From Roseivirga pacifica (GTDB taxonomy: Bacteria; Bacteroidota; Bacteroidia; Cytophagales; Cyclobacteriaceae): a stretch of DNA of 64,000 nt. The position numbers and the translations under genes were made by a program. Shown here piece after piece: positions 52,477 to 61,932 of this stretch. The notes under the pieces were generated by a model, which was given only the letters and a program-made list of their open reading frames with translations, was not told the origin of the DNA and made no database searches. How positions within the stretch are numbered: the stretch's first letter is position 1; each line of letters opens with the position of its first letter. The stretch covers positions 62,001 through 126,000 of the forward strand of contig NZ_FOIR01000006.1 in NCBI RefSeq assembly GCF_900111145.1. Direction: 5' to 3'.

Positions 52477-54927
52477 TCACTCATACCTCAATGCCTTGGC
52501 CGGATTTCCATTGGCAGCCTTAATTGATTGAGAAATAATGGTAAGCAGCGCAATAAGCAGTAACACCGCTGCCGGCACTACAAACAAGACCCAACCAATG
52601 CTTATTCTATTGGCATAGCCCAGTAACCACTGATTAAGCACAAAATAGGCCACAGGTATTGCTATGATAATCGAAACACCAATCAGCTTAAGGAAATTGG
52701 TAGAAAATAGCTTGATAATTGACGGGACAGATGCTCCCAAAACTTTACGAATGCCTATTTCCTTAATCCGCTGTTGTACCTCATAAAGCACTAGACCAAA
52801 CAACCCAAGTATGGCTACAAAAATGGTCATTATGGCAAAGGAGGTGAACACAGTTCCGAATTGCTGATCGGCTCGATATTGCTTGTTGAAATCTTCATCC
52901 ACAAAGAAGTACTCAAAATCACTGGCAGGATAAACCGACTGATACAACTCTCTGATGGCACTAAGAGATGCAGCATAGCCATTCTGATCATCTGCCTTCA
53001 ACTTAATTAGTGTATAGTTGGCATAATTCGATGCTTTATCGAAAAAGAAAGCCATTGGTTCCACATTATACTTTACTGAATTCTGGTTGTAATCGCCAAT
53101 CACGCCAACCAGTGTAAATATTCTCCCCCATCGATTTACTTTTTGGCCAATGGCCGCTTCATTAGAATCAAAACCCAGTGTTTTTCTGCCAGTTTCGTTC
53201 ACGATCATTCCATGATACTGCTTATCCGTATCTTCAAATGGCGTTTCCAATTCGGCATTAAAATACCTGCCGGCCAATAATTCAATCTCGAAAGATTGCA
53301 ATAGTTGGTCATCTACTCTAAAGAAAGCGAAGTTGACATTTTTACCTGCTTCGGTGCCCACGGTATACATGCCAGTGGTTGTATTTAAATCCAATGTTCC
53401 TCTTCCGAAACTCGATTCAGAAAGCGCTACACTTTCTACCTGAGAAAGCCTTAATAACTCGGACCTAAGCGTCTTTCTCTTTGCAGCGATTGTCTCTTCA
53501 TCTTCCGGCAAAAGCGGATTATTGATAGCCAAGGACTCCGCCAAGTTCACTCCCAAATCTTGATTGCGCATGTGATTTACCTGCTTATAAATGGTAAGTG
53601 TACCCACCAATAAAAGCATGGTAATTGCAAACTGAAATACTACAAGTCCCTTTCGTAAAAATAAACCCGATTTAGAATCTTTTAGCTTTCCTGAAATAAC
53701 AGCGAGTGGCTTATGCCCTGAAAGCACGAATGCAGGATAAACGCCAGAAGCAATAGCACCGATTGCATAAATCAACAAAATCTGCCAAATCAGACTTGGT
53801 TCATCCAACAGATTAAAAGAAAGCGTAACCCCAGCCACACGATTGAACGAAGGCAACACACCCTGAATGAGCGTAATGGTAAGCACAACAGCCAAAAGAT
53901 TTAGCACAAATGACTCTGTGAGAAACTGTGCAATTAAGGCGCCTCTTCCAGAACCCATTACCTTTTTTAAACCAACTTCTTTAGCTCGCTCCATTGCCCT
54001 GGCCGTACTCAAATTGATGTAGTTCACCCAGGCAATTACCAGCACAAAAACGGCAACAATAATCAGGATATTTACCACCTCGGCACTGCCATTTGCTTGC
54101 GCTTCGAATGTTTTGTCAGAGTGTAAATGAATATCAGCCAAAGGCTGCACTACCAAGCTATCACCTCTCTCTTCAAAGCTTTCGGTGTGCTTAAAGTAAA
54201 TTTCATTCAACTTTTTCTCTAACACACTTTGGTCTGCCTGATTGGTAAGTAGGTACATAAACTCGTTGTTACCGCCAAAGTCTTCATATGTACTGCCCAA
54301 ATAACTAATCGCAGACTCGTAAGAAACCAAAATATCAAATGTAAGGTGGGTGTTTGCTGGTACATCTTTAATCACCCCACTCACTTGCATGTCGACAGCG
54401 CCACCACCAGGAATTACCGTAAGCGTTTTGCCCATTGGATCTTCTTCACCAAAGTATTTTTTGGCTGCACCTTCAGTAAGCACTATTTGGTTTACTTCGC
54501 TTAGTGCCGTTTCAGGGTCGCCTTTAACCATTTCCCAATCGAACACCTTAAGCCAAGCAGGGTTAGCAAAATATGCCCTGTCTTCATTGAAAGAAGTATT
54601 CTCACGCTTAAAGACCAACCGGCCAAAATTGCGCGCCATGGCATAATCCGTTACTTCTGGCAATTGCTCTTTGGCAATTAGCCCAGCGCCTGGGTAACAC
54701 TGCGCATCGGCTATTTGAAATGTATTTCCATTGTAGATGTCCACCGTAACGCGGTAAATATCTTCTGCCTTAGTATGAAATCTATCATAGCTCATTTCAT
54801 ACTTTGCGTAAGTAAGAATAAGTAAACAAACCGTCATACCAACGGTAAGGCCAAGAATGTTGATAAACGTAAAAGCCTTTCTCTTTTTAAAGTTTCTGAA
54901 GGCGATAAGTATATGGTTCTTTAACAT
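52477..54927 (-). CDS. MacB/FtsX-type ABC transporter permease, copy 3
   Basis: 816 residues. N-terminal helix (~20-40, FINILGLTVGMTVCLLIL), a MacB_PCD periplasmic domain, two FtsX blocks (VINYxNLSTARAMERAKEVGLKKVMGS at ~310, RIKEIGIRKVLGAS at ~725) and about eight membrane helices. Such proteins couple cytoplasmic ATP hydrolysis to periplasmic movement of lipoproteins, antibiotics or peptides. No ATPase gene is linked. Last of three tandem paralogues, 12 bases from the previous gene. Confidence 0.9.
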   Translation of the reverse strand: MLKNHILIAFRNFKKRKAFTFINILGLTVGMTVCLLILTYAKYEMSYDRFHTKAEDIYRVTVDIYNGNTFQIADAQCYPGAGLIAKEQLPEVTDYAMARNFGRLVFKRENTSFNEDRAYFANPAWLKVFDWEMVKGDPETALSEVNQIVLTEGAAKKYFGEEDPMGKTLTVIPGGGAVDMQVSGVIKDVPANTHLTFDILVSYESAISYLGSTYEDFGGNNEFMYLLTNQADQSVLEKKLNEIYFKHTESFEERGDSLVVQPLADIHLHSDKTFEAQANGSAEVVNILIIVAVFVLVIAWVNYINLSTARAMERAKEVGLKKVMGSGRGALIAQFLTESFVLNLLAVVLTITLIQGVLPSFNRVAGVTLSFNLLDEPSLIWQILLIYAIGAIASGVYPAFVLSGHKPLAVISGKLKDSKSGLFLRKGLVVFQFAITMLLLVGTLTIYKQVNHMRNQDLGVNLAESLAINNPLLPEDEETIAAKRKTLRSELLRLSQVESVALSESSFGRGTLDLNTTTGMYTVGTEAGKNVNFAFFRVDDQLLQSFEIELLAGRYFNAELETPFEDTDKQYHGMIVNETGRKTLGFDSNEAAIGQKVNRWGRIFTLVGVIGDYNQNSVKYNVEPMAFFFDKASNYANYTLIKLKADDQNGYAASLSAIRELYQSVYPASDFEYFFVDEDFNKQYRADQQFGTVFTSFAIMTIFVAILGLFGLVLYEVQQRIKEIGIRKVLGASVPSIIKLFSTNFLKLIGVSIIIAIPVAYFVLNQWLLGYANRISIGWVLFVVPAAVLLLIALLTIISQSIKAANGNPAKALRYE

Positions 54928-54939
54928 GACATTTTGAGT

Positions 54940-57357
54940 TTATTCGTAGCGTAAGGTTTCAGCTGGATTGGCAAAAGCAGCCTTCAATACCTGATAAGCC
55001 ACGGTAATTAAGGTGAGCGCCAGCACTATCAGCATTGGTAAAAAGAACAATCCGACCGAGACTGTGATGCGGTTGGCAAAGCCTGCCAACCAGTTTTCTA
55101 TTAAGTAGTATCCTAAAGGAATGGCTACCAAAGCGGCACCAAAAAGCATTAAAAAGTACTCTTTAGTGAGTAAGTAAAACAAGCTACCAACCTTGGCACC
55201 TAGTATTTTCCTTATGCTCACTTCTTTGGAACGCTGCCCAATATTGTATAGTGAAAGACCAAACAGTCCAAGCGATGTTATCACAATAGCGAGCAACGAG
55301 AAGAAGCCAAATATGCGCCCGAAAAGCTTATCCGCTTTGTATTGTCTGTTGAAATATTCGTCTAGAAAGAAGTAGTCGAAATGACTCTCTGGAAAAACTT
55401 GACTAAAAACCGTTTGCACCTCATTGATTGTGGCCTGCATGTTTTCAGGTTTTAGCTTAATGGAGTAATAGATTACCCGATCGTGATAAGTGTAAATATG
55501 CGGTCGCACCTCCTCTTTTAAGGACTCTTGGCTAATATCTTCCACTATACCAATGAGTTTGTATGGCGCTGTTTCGTAGTAAATCGTTTTGTCGATCCAG
55601 CTTGCTAGGTCTTCCTTTCCAAGCAATTCTTCGGCAGCAGAAAGGCTTAGCACAACCGATTCATCATCCTTAAAATCCTTCGAAAACGACCTTCCATAAA
55701 GCACTTCAATATCATACAGGTCGATAAATGCCTCATCAATCGCAATGTCTTTTGCGTAAAGTGCCTTGTCATCTTCACCAGGCCCGAGGGCAATCCAGCG
55801 CATTCTAGAAATTTCATAACCCGGAATTTCACTGGAGGCGGCAATTGCTGAAACATTGCTCAGCTGATTAACCTGGTTAAGAAATGCCGGCTTGGCCGTT
55901 GATCTCTTATCGGCTTCAATAAAAGGCTTTTTCACCACCAGCGTTTGGTCAATGTTCATTCCAGGCGACTGGTTCTGGATAAACCTCATTTGCTGCTTTA
56001 CTGCAAGCGTACCTAGAATAAGCACTACCGCCACCACGTATTGAAAAACCGTAAGCGACTTTCTGAGCAACAGCCCCGATTTACTCGCACGAGACCTCCC
56101 CTTTAAAACACTCGAAACTTTTTGCCCAGAGAAAAGCACCGCAGGATAAAACCCAAACAACAAGGCGCCCAATGCAAAGCTAGCCAGCAACACAAGTGTA
56201 AGCTGAATGTTTGACGCATTGAACAATTCAATCGGTATTCCGAGCAGCGCTTCGAACCACGGTTTGGTTGCTTGCAATAGGGTAAGCGCTACAATTATGG
56301 CTAAGAGGTTAATCAGAAAACCTTCGACCAAAAACTGTGCAACAAGCTGCTTTTTATAACCACCAAGTACTTTTCTAATGCCTACTTCTTTGGCCCTATC
56401 AACCAATTTTGAAGTGCTTAAATTGATGTAATTTACCCAAGCCACAATCATAATAAAGACACCAATAATGGTCAGGAACTTCACGGTTGCCTGATTGCCA
56501 TTGGCTTCAAACTCAAAAGCATGGTGCGAATTCAGATGGATATCGCGCACCTGTTGCAGTTTGAATGTGATGCCTTCTTCTTTAAACCAAGCACCATCTG
56601 TATTTACAAATGCATTGTTGATCTTATCTTCAATTCCTAAAACCGAGGCATCAGGGGTGGTTTTTATGTAAGTGTAAAAATTGCCCCAACCGAAGGTACT
56701 GTCCAAGTTCCACTCTGCGGGCAGCGATTTAAACGACACCAGCAAATCGTACTTAAAGTGTGTGTTCTCGAGCAAATCATCGAATACGCCCATAACTTTT
56801 ATGTCCCTTCCGTAATTCTTAAACCGAAGCATTTTGCCCACAGCAGGCTCCTCTCCAAAAAATCGCTCTTTGAAAGATTTAGAAATAACCATTTCAAACG
56901 GATGTTTCAGTGAGGCCACTCCTTCACCCTCCACCCAGTCCATTGAAAAGATGTCAATGGCATCTCCATCGGCAAAATAGCCATTAGGAATATTGAAGGT
57001 TTTATTGCTGCCCGATGGGGCATAATAGGTAAAGGCGAACGACTGAAAAATCTTGCTCGAACCTATAACTCTGGCAATTTTATCTACCTCAGGAATATTT
57101 TGCTGAATAATAGGCGTCATTCCTGGAAAAACAGAGGCGACACCATCTAGCGGATCTTCTCCCTCGGCAATCCTGTATATTCTAAATACTTGGTCAGCTT
57201 CCTTTATATGCGCATCATAGCTTTTCTCGAAGCTCACATATTTGAATATGAGCAAACAAGCGACCATGGAAAGTGACAAACCGACTACATTGATAAGAGA
57301 GAAGGCTTTTTGCTTATTAAGCTGGCGAAAGGCGAATTTGAAGTGATTGAAAAACAT
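54940..57357 (-). CDS. MacB/FtsX-type ABC transporter permease, copy 2
   Basis: 805 residues, starting at the ATG at 57357 (MFFNHFKFAFRQLNK), which aligns with the other copies and leaves 16 bases to the upstream stop; a start 12 codons earlier overlaps that gene. Same layout as the other two permeases, with FtsX blocks VDRAKEVGIRKVLGG and RSKEVSIRKILGAK. Overall diverged from its neighbours, so the triplication is old. Confidence 0.9.
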   Translation of the reverse strand: MFFNHFKFAFRQLNKQKAFSLINVVGLSLSMVACLLIFKYVSFEKSYDAHIKEADQVFRIYRIAEGEDPLDGVASVFPGMTPIIQQNIPEVDKIARVIGSSKIFQSFAFTYYAPSGSNKTFNIPNGYFADGDAIDIFSMDWVEGEGVASLKHPFEMVISKSFKERFFGEEPAVGKMLRFKNYGRDIKVMGVFDDLLENTHFKYDLLVSFKSLPAEWNLDSTFGWGNFYTYIKTTPDASVLGIEDKINNAFVNTDGAWFKEEGITFKLQQVRDIHLNSHHAFEFEANGNQATVKFLTIIGVFIMIVAWVNYINLSTSKLVDRAKEVGIRKVLGGYKKQLVAQFLVEGFLINLLAIIVALTLLQATKPWFEALLGIPIELFNASNIQLTLVLLASFALGALLFGFYPAVLFSGQKVSSVLKGRSRASKSGLLLRKSLTVFQYVVAVVLILGTLAVKQQMRFIQNQSPGMNIDQTLVVKKPFIEADKRSTAKPAFLNQVNQLSNVSAIAASSEIPGYEISRMRWIALGPGEDDKALYAKDIAIDEAFIDLYDIEVLYGRSFSKDFKDDESVVLSLSAAEELLGKEDLASWIDKTIYYETAPYKLIGIVEDISQESLKEEVRPHIYTYHDRVIYYSIKLKPENMQATINEVQTVFSQVFPESHFDYFFLDEYFNRQYKADKLFGRIFGFFSLLAIVITSLGLFGLSLYNIGQRSKEVSIRKILGAKVGSLFYLLTKEYFLMLFGAALVAIPLGYYLIENWLAGFANRITVSVGLFFLPMLIVLALTLITVAYQVLKAAFANPAETLRYE

Positions 57358-57373
57358 GCTGTTAATTTTGAGT

Positions 57374-59824
57374 TTACTCTTGATGTAATGCATTCACAGG
57401 GTTCGCCTTAGCCGACTTGAGTGTTTGCGAAACGATGATAAGTGCTGAAACCAATAGCACCACCACAACAGGAAGCACAAAGAACAACCAACCAATTTTA
57501 GTTTGGTAAGCGTATGAATCGAGCCACTGTTGCGCGCCCATATAAATAAGCGGTAGGCCAAGAAAATTCGCTAAAAGTATGAGCCCAATGAACTCTCTCG
57601 ATAGCATATTAAGAATATCGCCAACGCTGGCTCCAAGTACCTTTCTTATGCCAATTTCCTTTGTTTTCTGAATGGCAGTGTAACCCGCCAAACCAAACAA
57701 GCCCAAGCAAGCTATGCCAATGGCCAGAGCCGAGAATAAGTTGAAGACATTGCCGAACTGCTGATCACTTTTGTACTGCTCGTTAAACAGTTCATCTACA
57801 AATCGGTACTTGAATAAATCACCTGGGAAGAATTCATCGTAAGTTGTACGAATAAAGGCTAGGGTTTCGGAAAGGTTTTGAGCCGACACCTTTACATGAT
57901 AAGTATCGTTTCCGCCATTGTAGAAAGGCAAAATCAATAAAGGCTCAATGCTTTCTTTTAAAGACCTGTGATGAAAATCGCTGGCAACACCTACTATATT
58001 CCATTCTTGCCCAAAGAACACAAGCTTTTTTCCAACGGCATCCATAGGACTTTCATAACCCAGAATTTCAGCTGCTTTTTCATTAAGAATGGTGGTATTG
58101 ATTAGCCTAGGGTCAGTCTTATGATCATCAGGCCTGAAAGTTCTGCCTGCCTTCATTTCAACCTCATATACATCAAAGAAACCATAATTCATTCCTAGCC
58201 TATTCAGCATATGGCCATCGGTTTCTCCCAGCCTTTTCACATTAAATGTCCGCGGCAGCCTACTACCCAAATTTGAAGTTGAAGACCCCGCAGAAGAAAT
58301 ATTGGCGTTCGTTGTAAGGCTGGTTAAAAATGCTTGAATGTGCGTAACAAAAGTGGTGTCCAAATCTGTGATTGAAGGCCCTTGCACCGCAACAACTTGG
58401 TCCATATTCAGGCCTAAGTTCTGGTTGCGCATAAAGTTGGTCTGCTGATAAACCAAATACGTGCCTGCAATAAGTGCCGTAGAGAGTGCAAATTGAAAGA
58501 CAACCAAGCCCTTTCTCAACAGTTTACCTTTACTGCTGTTGCCAAACTCCCCTTTTAGTGTTTTGGAAGCCTGAAAACTTGAGAGTACAAATGCAGGGTA
58601 AATTCCCGATGCTATGGCGCCCACAAACAAAACCACGGCCAACCAAACATACACTGGCAGTCCGCTCAATTGCCCCACCAAGAAAGTCCATAAAGAGAGT
58701 TCTTCTTCAATAAAATGATTGAAAGGGATTTGAAGCGCCTGAATAAGCGTAATGGCAATTACCAGGGCCAAAAAGTTCATGAGCAGCGATTCCGTCAAAA
58801 ACTGAAAAACCAACTGCTGTTTGGTTGCTCCCACAACCTTTCGAACCCCCACCTCTCTCGCTCTTTGCAAAGAACGAGAAGTAGTCAGGTTGATGTAGTT
58901 AACCCAAGCCATTACCAAAATAAACAGTGCAATCAATACGAGTACCCAAACCATATTACCCTCAGAGGTTTGGTGGTTTTCGTACTCATAATCAGAGTAC
59001 AGATAAACGTCTTCCAAAGGCTGCAAGTGGAATTTTTCGAAAGTGCCAGTTACCTCAGTACCCCTGAAATACTTAACACTAAAATCGTCCAATTTAGCCT
59101 CAAAATCAGCTTCTCGAACGCCTTCAGCCAACTCTACATAATGAAAGTAGTCCGAGCTATTCCAGCTAAACTTGGCCGATTCGCCCCACCAATCGAAAAC
59201 TGTCACCCGCGAGAGCATGGCTACAAATTGGAGGCTCGAATTCTCTGGTGGATCAGCCAAAACACCAGCTACCGCAAGGTCAATTCTAGCAGAACCCATT
59301 TGAATGGTTTCGCCTACAAAACGGCTCCAGTCATTGGTTTCGGTTTGAAATACCTTTTCAGCCATCGACTCGGTTAGTAAAACCTGTCTTGGGTTTTTAA
59401 ACTGCTCTTCGGGGTTTCCAGCCAACACTTCAAAATCGAACATTTCGAAAAAGCTGGGTTCTGTTAAAAGCATATATGGCACCTCAGTTGGCACATTGTT
59501 ATACAGAAAAACATTGCCCATAAAGGTGTTTACAGTGGTATAACGCAATACTTCCGGATAATCTTCGGCAAGCTGTGGCCCAACTGCTGAATAAGTGATT
59601 TGACCACGCTGAATCATTCTGTCGCCTTCAAACCGCTCATTCATTACCCTGAAAATCCTATCAGACTTAGTATGAAACTTGTCGAAGCTAAGTTGAAACA
59701 CTGCGTATTGCAGGATAAATAATGCCGAAGCAATGCCTATTGACAACCCAAACAGGTTGATTAGAGAAAAAAGCCGATGCTTTCTGAAAGACCGAAATGT
59801 TGTTTTGAGATAACTTTTGAGCAT
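57374..59824 (-). CDS. MacB/FtsX-type ABC transporter permease, copy 1
   Basis: 816 residues, first gene of the three-gene operon. Same architecture: SLINLFGLSIGIASALFILQYAV helix, periplasmic domain, FtsX blocks LQRAREVGVRKVVGAT and KTKEIGIRKVLGASVGD. Its start lies 210 bases from the divergently transcribed sigma-54 response regulator, which suggests regulation by that two-component system. Confidence 0.9.
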   Translation of the reverse strand: MLKSYLKTTFRSFRKHRLFSLINLFGLSIGIASALFILQYAVFQLSFDKFHTKSDRIFRVMNERFEGDRMIQRGQITYSAVGPQLAEDYPEVLRYTTVNTFMGNVFLYNNVPTEVPYMLLTEPSFFEMFDFEVLAGNPEEQFKNPRQVLLTESMAEKVFQTETNDWSRFVGETIQMGSARIDLAVAGVLADPPENSSLQFVAMLSRVTVFDWWGESAKFSWNSSDYFHYVELAEGVREADFEAKLDDFSVKYFRGTEVTGTFEKFHLQPLEDVYLYSDYEYENHQTSEGNMVWVLVLIALFILVMAWVNYINLTTSRSLQRAREVGVRKVVGATKQQLVFQFLTESLLMNFLALVIAITLIQALQIPFNHFIEEELSLWTFLVGQLSGLPVYVWLAVVLFVGAIASGIYPAFVLSSFQASKTLKGEFGNSSKGKLLRKGLVVFQFALSTALIAGTYLVYQQTNFMRNQNLGLNMDQVVAVQGPSITDLDTTFVTHIQAFLTSLTTNANISSAGSSTSNLGSRLPRTFNVKRLGETDGHMLNRLGMNYGFFDVYEVEMKAGRTFRPDDHKTDPRLINTTILNEKAAEILGYESPMDAVGKKLVFFGQEWNIVGVASDFHHRSLKESIEPLLILPFYNGGNDTYHVKVSAQNLSETLAFIRTTYDEFFPGDLFKYRFVDELFNEQYKSDQQFGNVFNLFSALAIGIACLGLFGLAGYTAIQKTKEIGIRKVLGASVGDILNMLSREFIGLILLANFLGLPLIYMGAQQWLDSYAYQTKIGWLFFVLPVVVVLLVSALIIVSQTLKSAKANPVNALHQE

Positions 59825-59877
59825 AATTTCTTAATTCTGAAAACTTCTGGTAACTGTTAAATACCGCTCAGTTTATT

Positions 59878-59892
59878 ACCACAGCCATGCCA
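59878..59892 (-). promoter_or_regulatory. Weak candidate sigma-54 promoter before the permease operon
   Basis: On the minus strand TGGCATG, four bases, TGGT: the -24 half fits TGGCACG, while the -12 half has GT in place of GC. The spacing is right, it is 54 bases from the first permease ATG, and the divergent gene encodes a sigma-54 activator. Confidence 0.25.
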
Positions 59893-59976
59893 AAAACACA
59901 AACAACTATACATCAATCAGTTACACTTATCAATTTTGACGGTTAATATTTTTCCGTACCACTATGAAACATTAAC

Positions 59977-60006
59977 TTGTGTCAATGTGAGACAATTCAT
60001 ACTTTC
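59977..60006 (+). promoter_or_regulatory. Bacteroidota-type promoter before the response regulator
   Basis: TTG (59977-59979), 20 bases, TACTTTC (60000-60006): good -33/-7 pair, 27 bases before the ATG. Confidence 0.55.
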
Positions 60007-60033
60007 ACGACACTCGATTAACTCACTCATGGC

Positions 60034-61410
60034 ATGTCTAACAAAATAGACGGAAAAATTTTAGTCCTAGATGACGATCAAGGCGTACTCTACACCGCCA
60101 AAATGATCCTCAAACAACATTTTGAAACTGTTGTAACCGAAGGCGACCCCAAGAAGCTCGATTTTCTCCTAAATCAAGATAAGTACGATGTAATTGTGCT
60201 CGACATGAACTTTTCCTACGGCCTTACCAGTGGTAAGGAAGGAATAAAGTTGCTAAAAAAAGTACTGGAAATCGATCCGGAAGCCCACGTTTTAATGAAT
60301 ACCGCCTATGGCGACATTGAGATTGCGGTAGAAGCCATGAAAGAAGGCGCTGTGGACTTTTTGGTTAAACCATGGCCTAAGGAAAAGCTTTTGGCTACTG
60401 TAAAGGCTATTTTTGACCTTTCGCGCAGCAAAAAAGAAGTTAAGGACCTAAGAGCAGGACAAAAGATTGTGCTAAATGATCAGCAGCGCAAGTATGGTGA
60501 GATCATAAGCAGCAGCCCTACCATGAAACCAGTTTTTGCTGCCATCGACAAGGTTGCTCAAACCGATGCCAATGTGCTTATACTTGGTGAAAACGGAACC
60601 GGAAAGGACCTAATCGCCAATGCAATTCATAAAAAATCTCCTCGCACAGAAGAAAACTTTATTAAGGTAGACCTAGGTGCTATTTCCGAAACACTGTTCG
60701 AATCGGAATTATTTGGCCATGTAAAAGGCGCCTTTACCGATGCACGAGAAGACAAACCCGGTCGATTTGAGTTGGCCAATAACGGCACTTTGTTTTTAGA
60801 CGAAATCGGTAACCTATCATTGCCAATGCAGGCCAAACTGCTCACTACGTTGCAGTTTATGCAAGTAACTAGGGTTGGCTCCAACAAGGTAATGCATTTA
60901 AACACCCGCCTTATTTGTGCCACCAATATGCCTATTAAGGAAATGGTTGGCGACAATGAATTTAGGCAAGACCTACTCTATAGAATCAATACGGTGGAAA
61001 TTCACATTCCACCTTTGCGAGAACGCAGAGAGGATATTGAACCTTTGGCGCGTCACTTTCTTAAGGTGTATGGCAAAAAGTACGGCAAAGAAAAAATGCG
61101 CCTGAACGAAACCACTGTTACCAAACTAAAGGCTTACTCTTGGCCAGGCAATGTGCGCGAACTTCAGCATGCCATTGAGCGGGCCATTATTATGGCGAAC
61201 TCTCACCTATTGGCTCCAGAAGACTTTTTGCTGTTGGAAAGACCAGACCAAAATGTAATTGCGTCTGACACTTACAACATTGAGGACATGGAAAAACAGG
61301 CCATTCAAAACGCCATTCGTAATGCAGAAGGCAACCTTACCAAGGCCGCAAAAACGCTTGGCTTAGGCCGAAGCACCCTGTATCGCAAAATGACGAAATA
61401 CAAACTTTGA
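60034..61410 (+). CDS. Sigma-54-dependent response regulator (NtrC family)
   Basis: 458 residues. Receiver domain 1-125 with acidic pocket DDD (13-15), phospho-acceptor Asp57 (VIVLDMNF) and Lys in LVKPWPK. AAA+ domain ~150-390: Walker A GENGTGKD, the sigma-54 contact loop GAFTDA (variant of GAFTGA), Walker B TLFLDEIGNL. Fis-type HTH at the end (NLTKAAKTLGLGRSTLYRKM). Starts an operon with a secreted protein and a histidine kinase; divergent from the permease operon, its likely target. Confidence 0.95.
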   Translation: MSNKIDGKILVLDDDQGVLYTAKMILKQHFETVVTEGDPKKLDFLLNQDKYDVIVLDMNFSYGLTSGKEGIKLLKKVLEIDPEAHVLMNTAYGDIEIAVEAMKEGAVDFLVKPWPKEKLLATVKAIFDLSRSKKEVKDLRAGQKIVLNDQQRKYGEIISSSPTMKPVFAAIDKVAQTDANVLILGENGTGKDLIANAIHKKSPRTEENFIKVDLGAISETLFESELFGHVKGAFTDAREDKPGRFELANNGTLFLDEIGNLSLPMQAKLLTTLQFMQVTRVGSNKVMHLNTRLICATNMPIKEMVGDNEFRQDLLYRINTVEIHIPPLRERREDIEPLARHFLKVYGKKYGKEKMRLNETTVTKLKAYSWPGNVRELQHAIERAIIMANSHLLAPEDFLLLERPDQNVIASDTYNIEDMEKQAIQNAIRNAEGNLTKAAKTLGLGRSTLYRKMTKYKL

Positions 61411-61419
61411 CTTTCAAAT

Positions 61420-61932
61420 ATGACGGAAGATGTATTAAATTCAACTTCCTTAAGCCTAAGTGTGAAAGTCTTATTTATCTTATTGACACTCTGTTTTAGC
61501 TCGGCACTTTTCGCGCAACAATCCATGGAAGACATGGAACGAATGATTCGCGATAGCCAAATGAATGACGAAACGAACGACTGGGTGTACTACGGCACTT
61601 TCCCGTACACCATTTCCGGTATCGATAATTCCGTAACCTCTCACCTACAAATTGAAAGTAACACTACGGTGAGAATGTATTTGGTTGCAAAAACAGACTG
61701 CTACATTTACTTTGACGTACGTGATAGCAAAGAGGCTTACGTGTTCGGTACTAAAGATGTAACCAGTTTGGAAAGTGAATTAGGCTATGGTTTTAAAGCC
61801 GCCACCTCCATTTACACTTACACCGAACCAAGCCTTATGAATATTAATTTTGGCGTACGCTGGGGTTGCAAAAACATGATTGATACCGAAATGAAGCTAT
61901 TGGTTTTTTATGTGAACAAAAACGCGCAGTAA
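61420..61932 (+). CDS. Secreted protein between response regulator and kinase
   Basis: 170 residues. A signal peptide (~15-33, VLFILLTLCFSSALFAQ) is followed by MEDMERMIRDSQMND and a beta-rich domain (TVRMYLVAKTDCYIYFDVRDSKEAYVFGT, MNINFGVRWGCKNMIDTEMKLLVFYV). Two Cys could form a disulfide. No family known. The start at 61420 is nine bases after the regulator stop and its stop overlaps the kinase ATG by one base, so all three proteins are made together. It could help the kinase, which lacks a large sensor domain, to sense an envelope signal. Confidence 0.78.
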   Translation: MTEDVLNSTSLSLSVKVLFILLTLCFSSALFAQQSMEDMERMIRDSQMNDETNDWVYYGTFPYTISGIDNSVTSHLQIESNTTVRMYLVAKTDCYIYFDVRDSKEAYVFGTKDVTSLESELGYGFKAATSIYTYTEPSLMNINFGVRWGCKNMIDTEMKLLVFYVNKNAQ

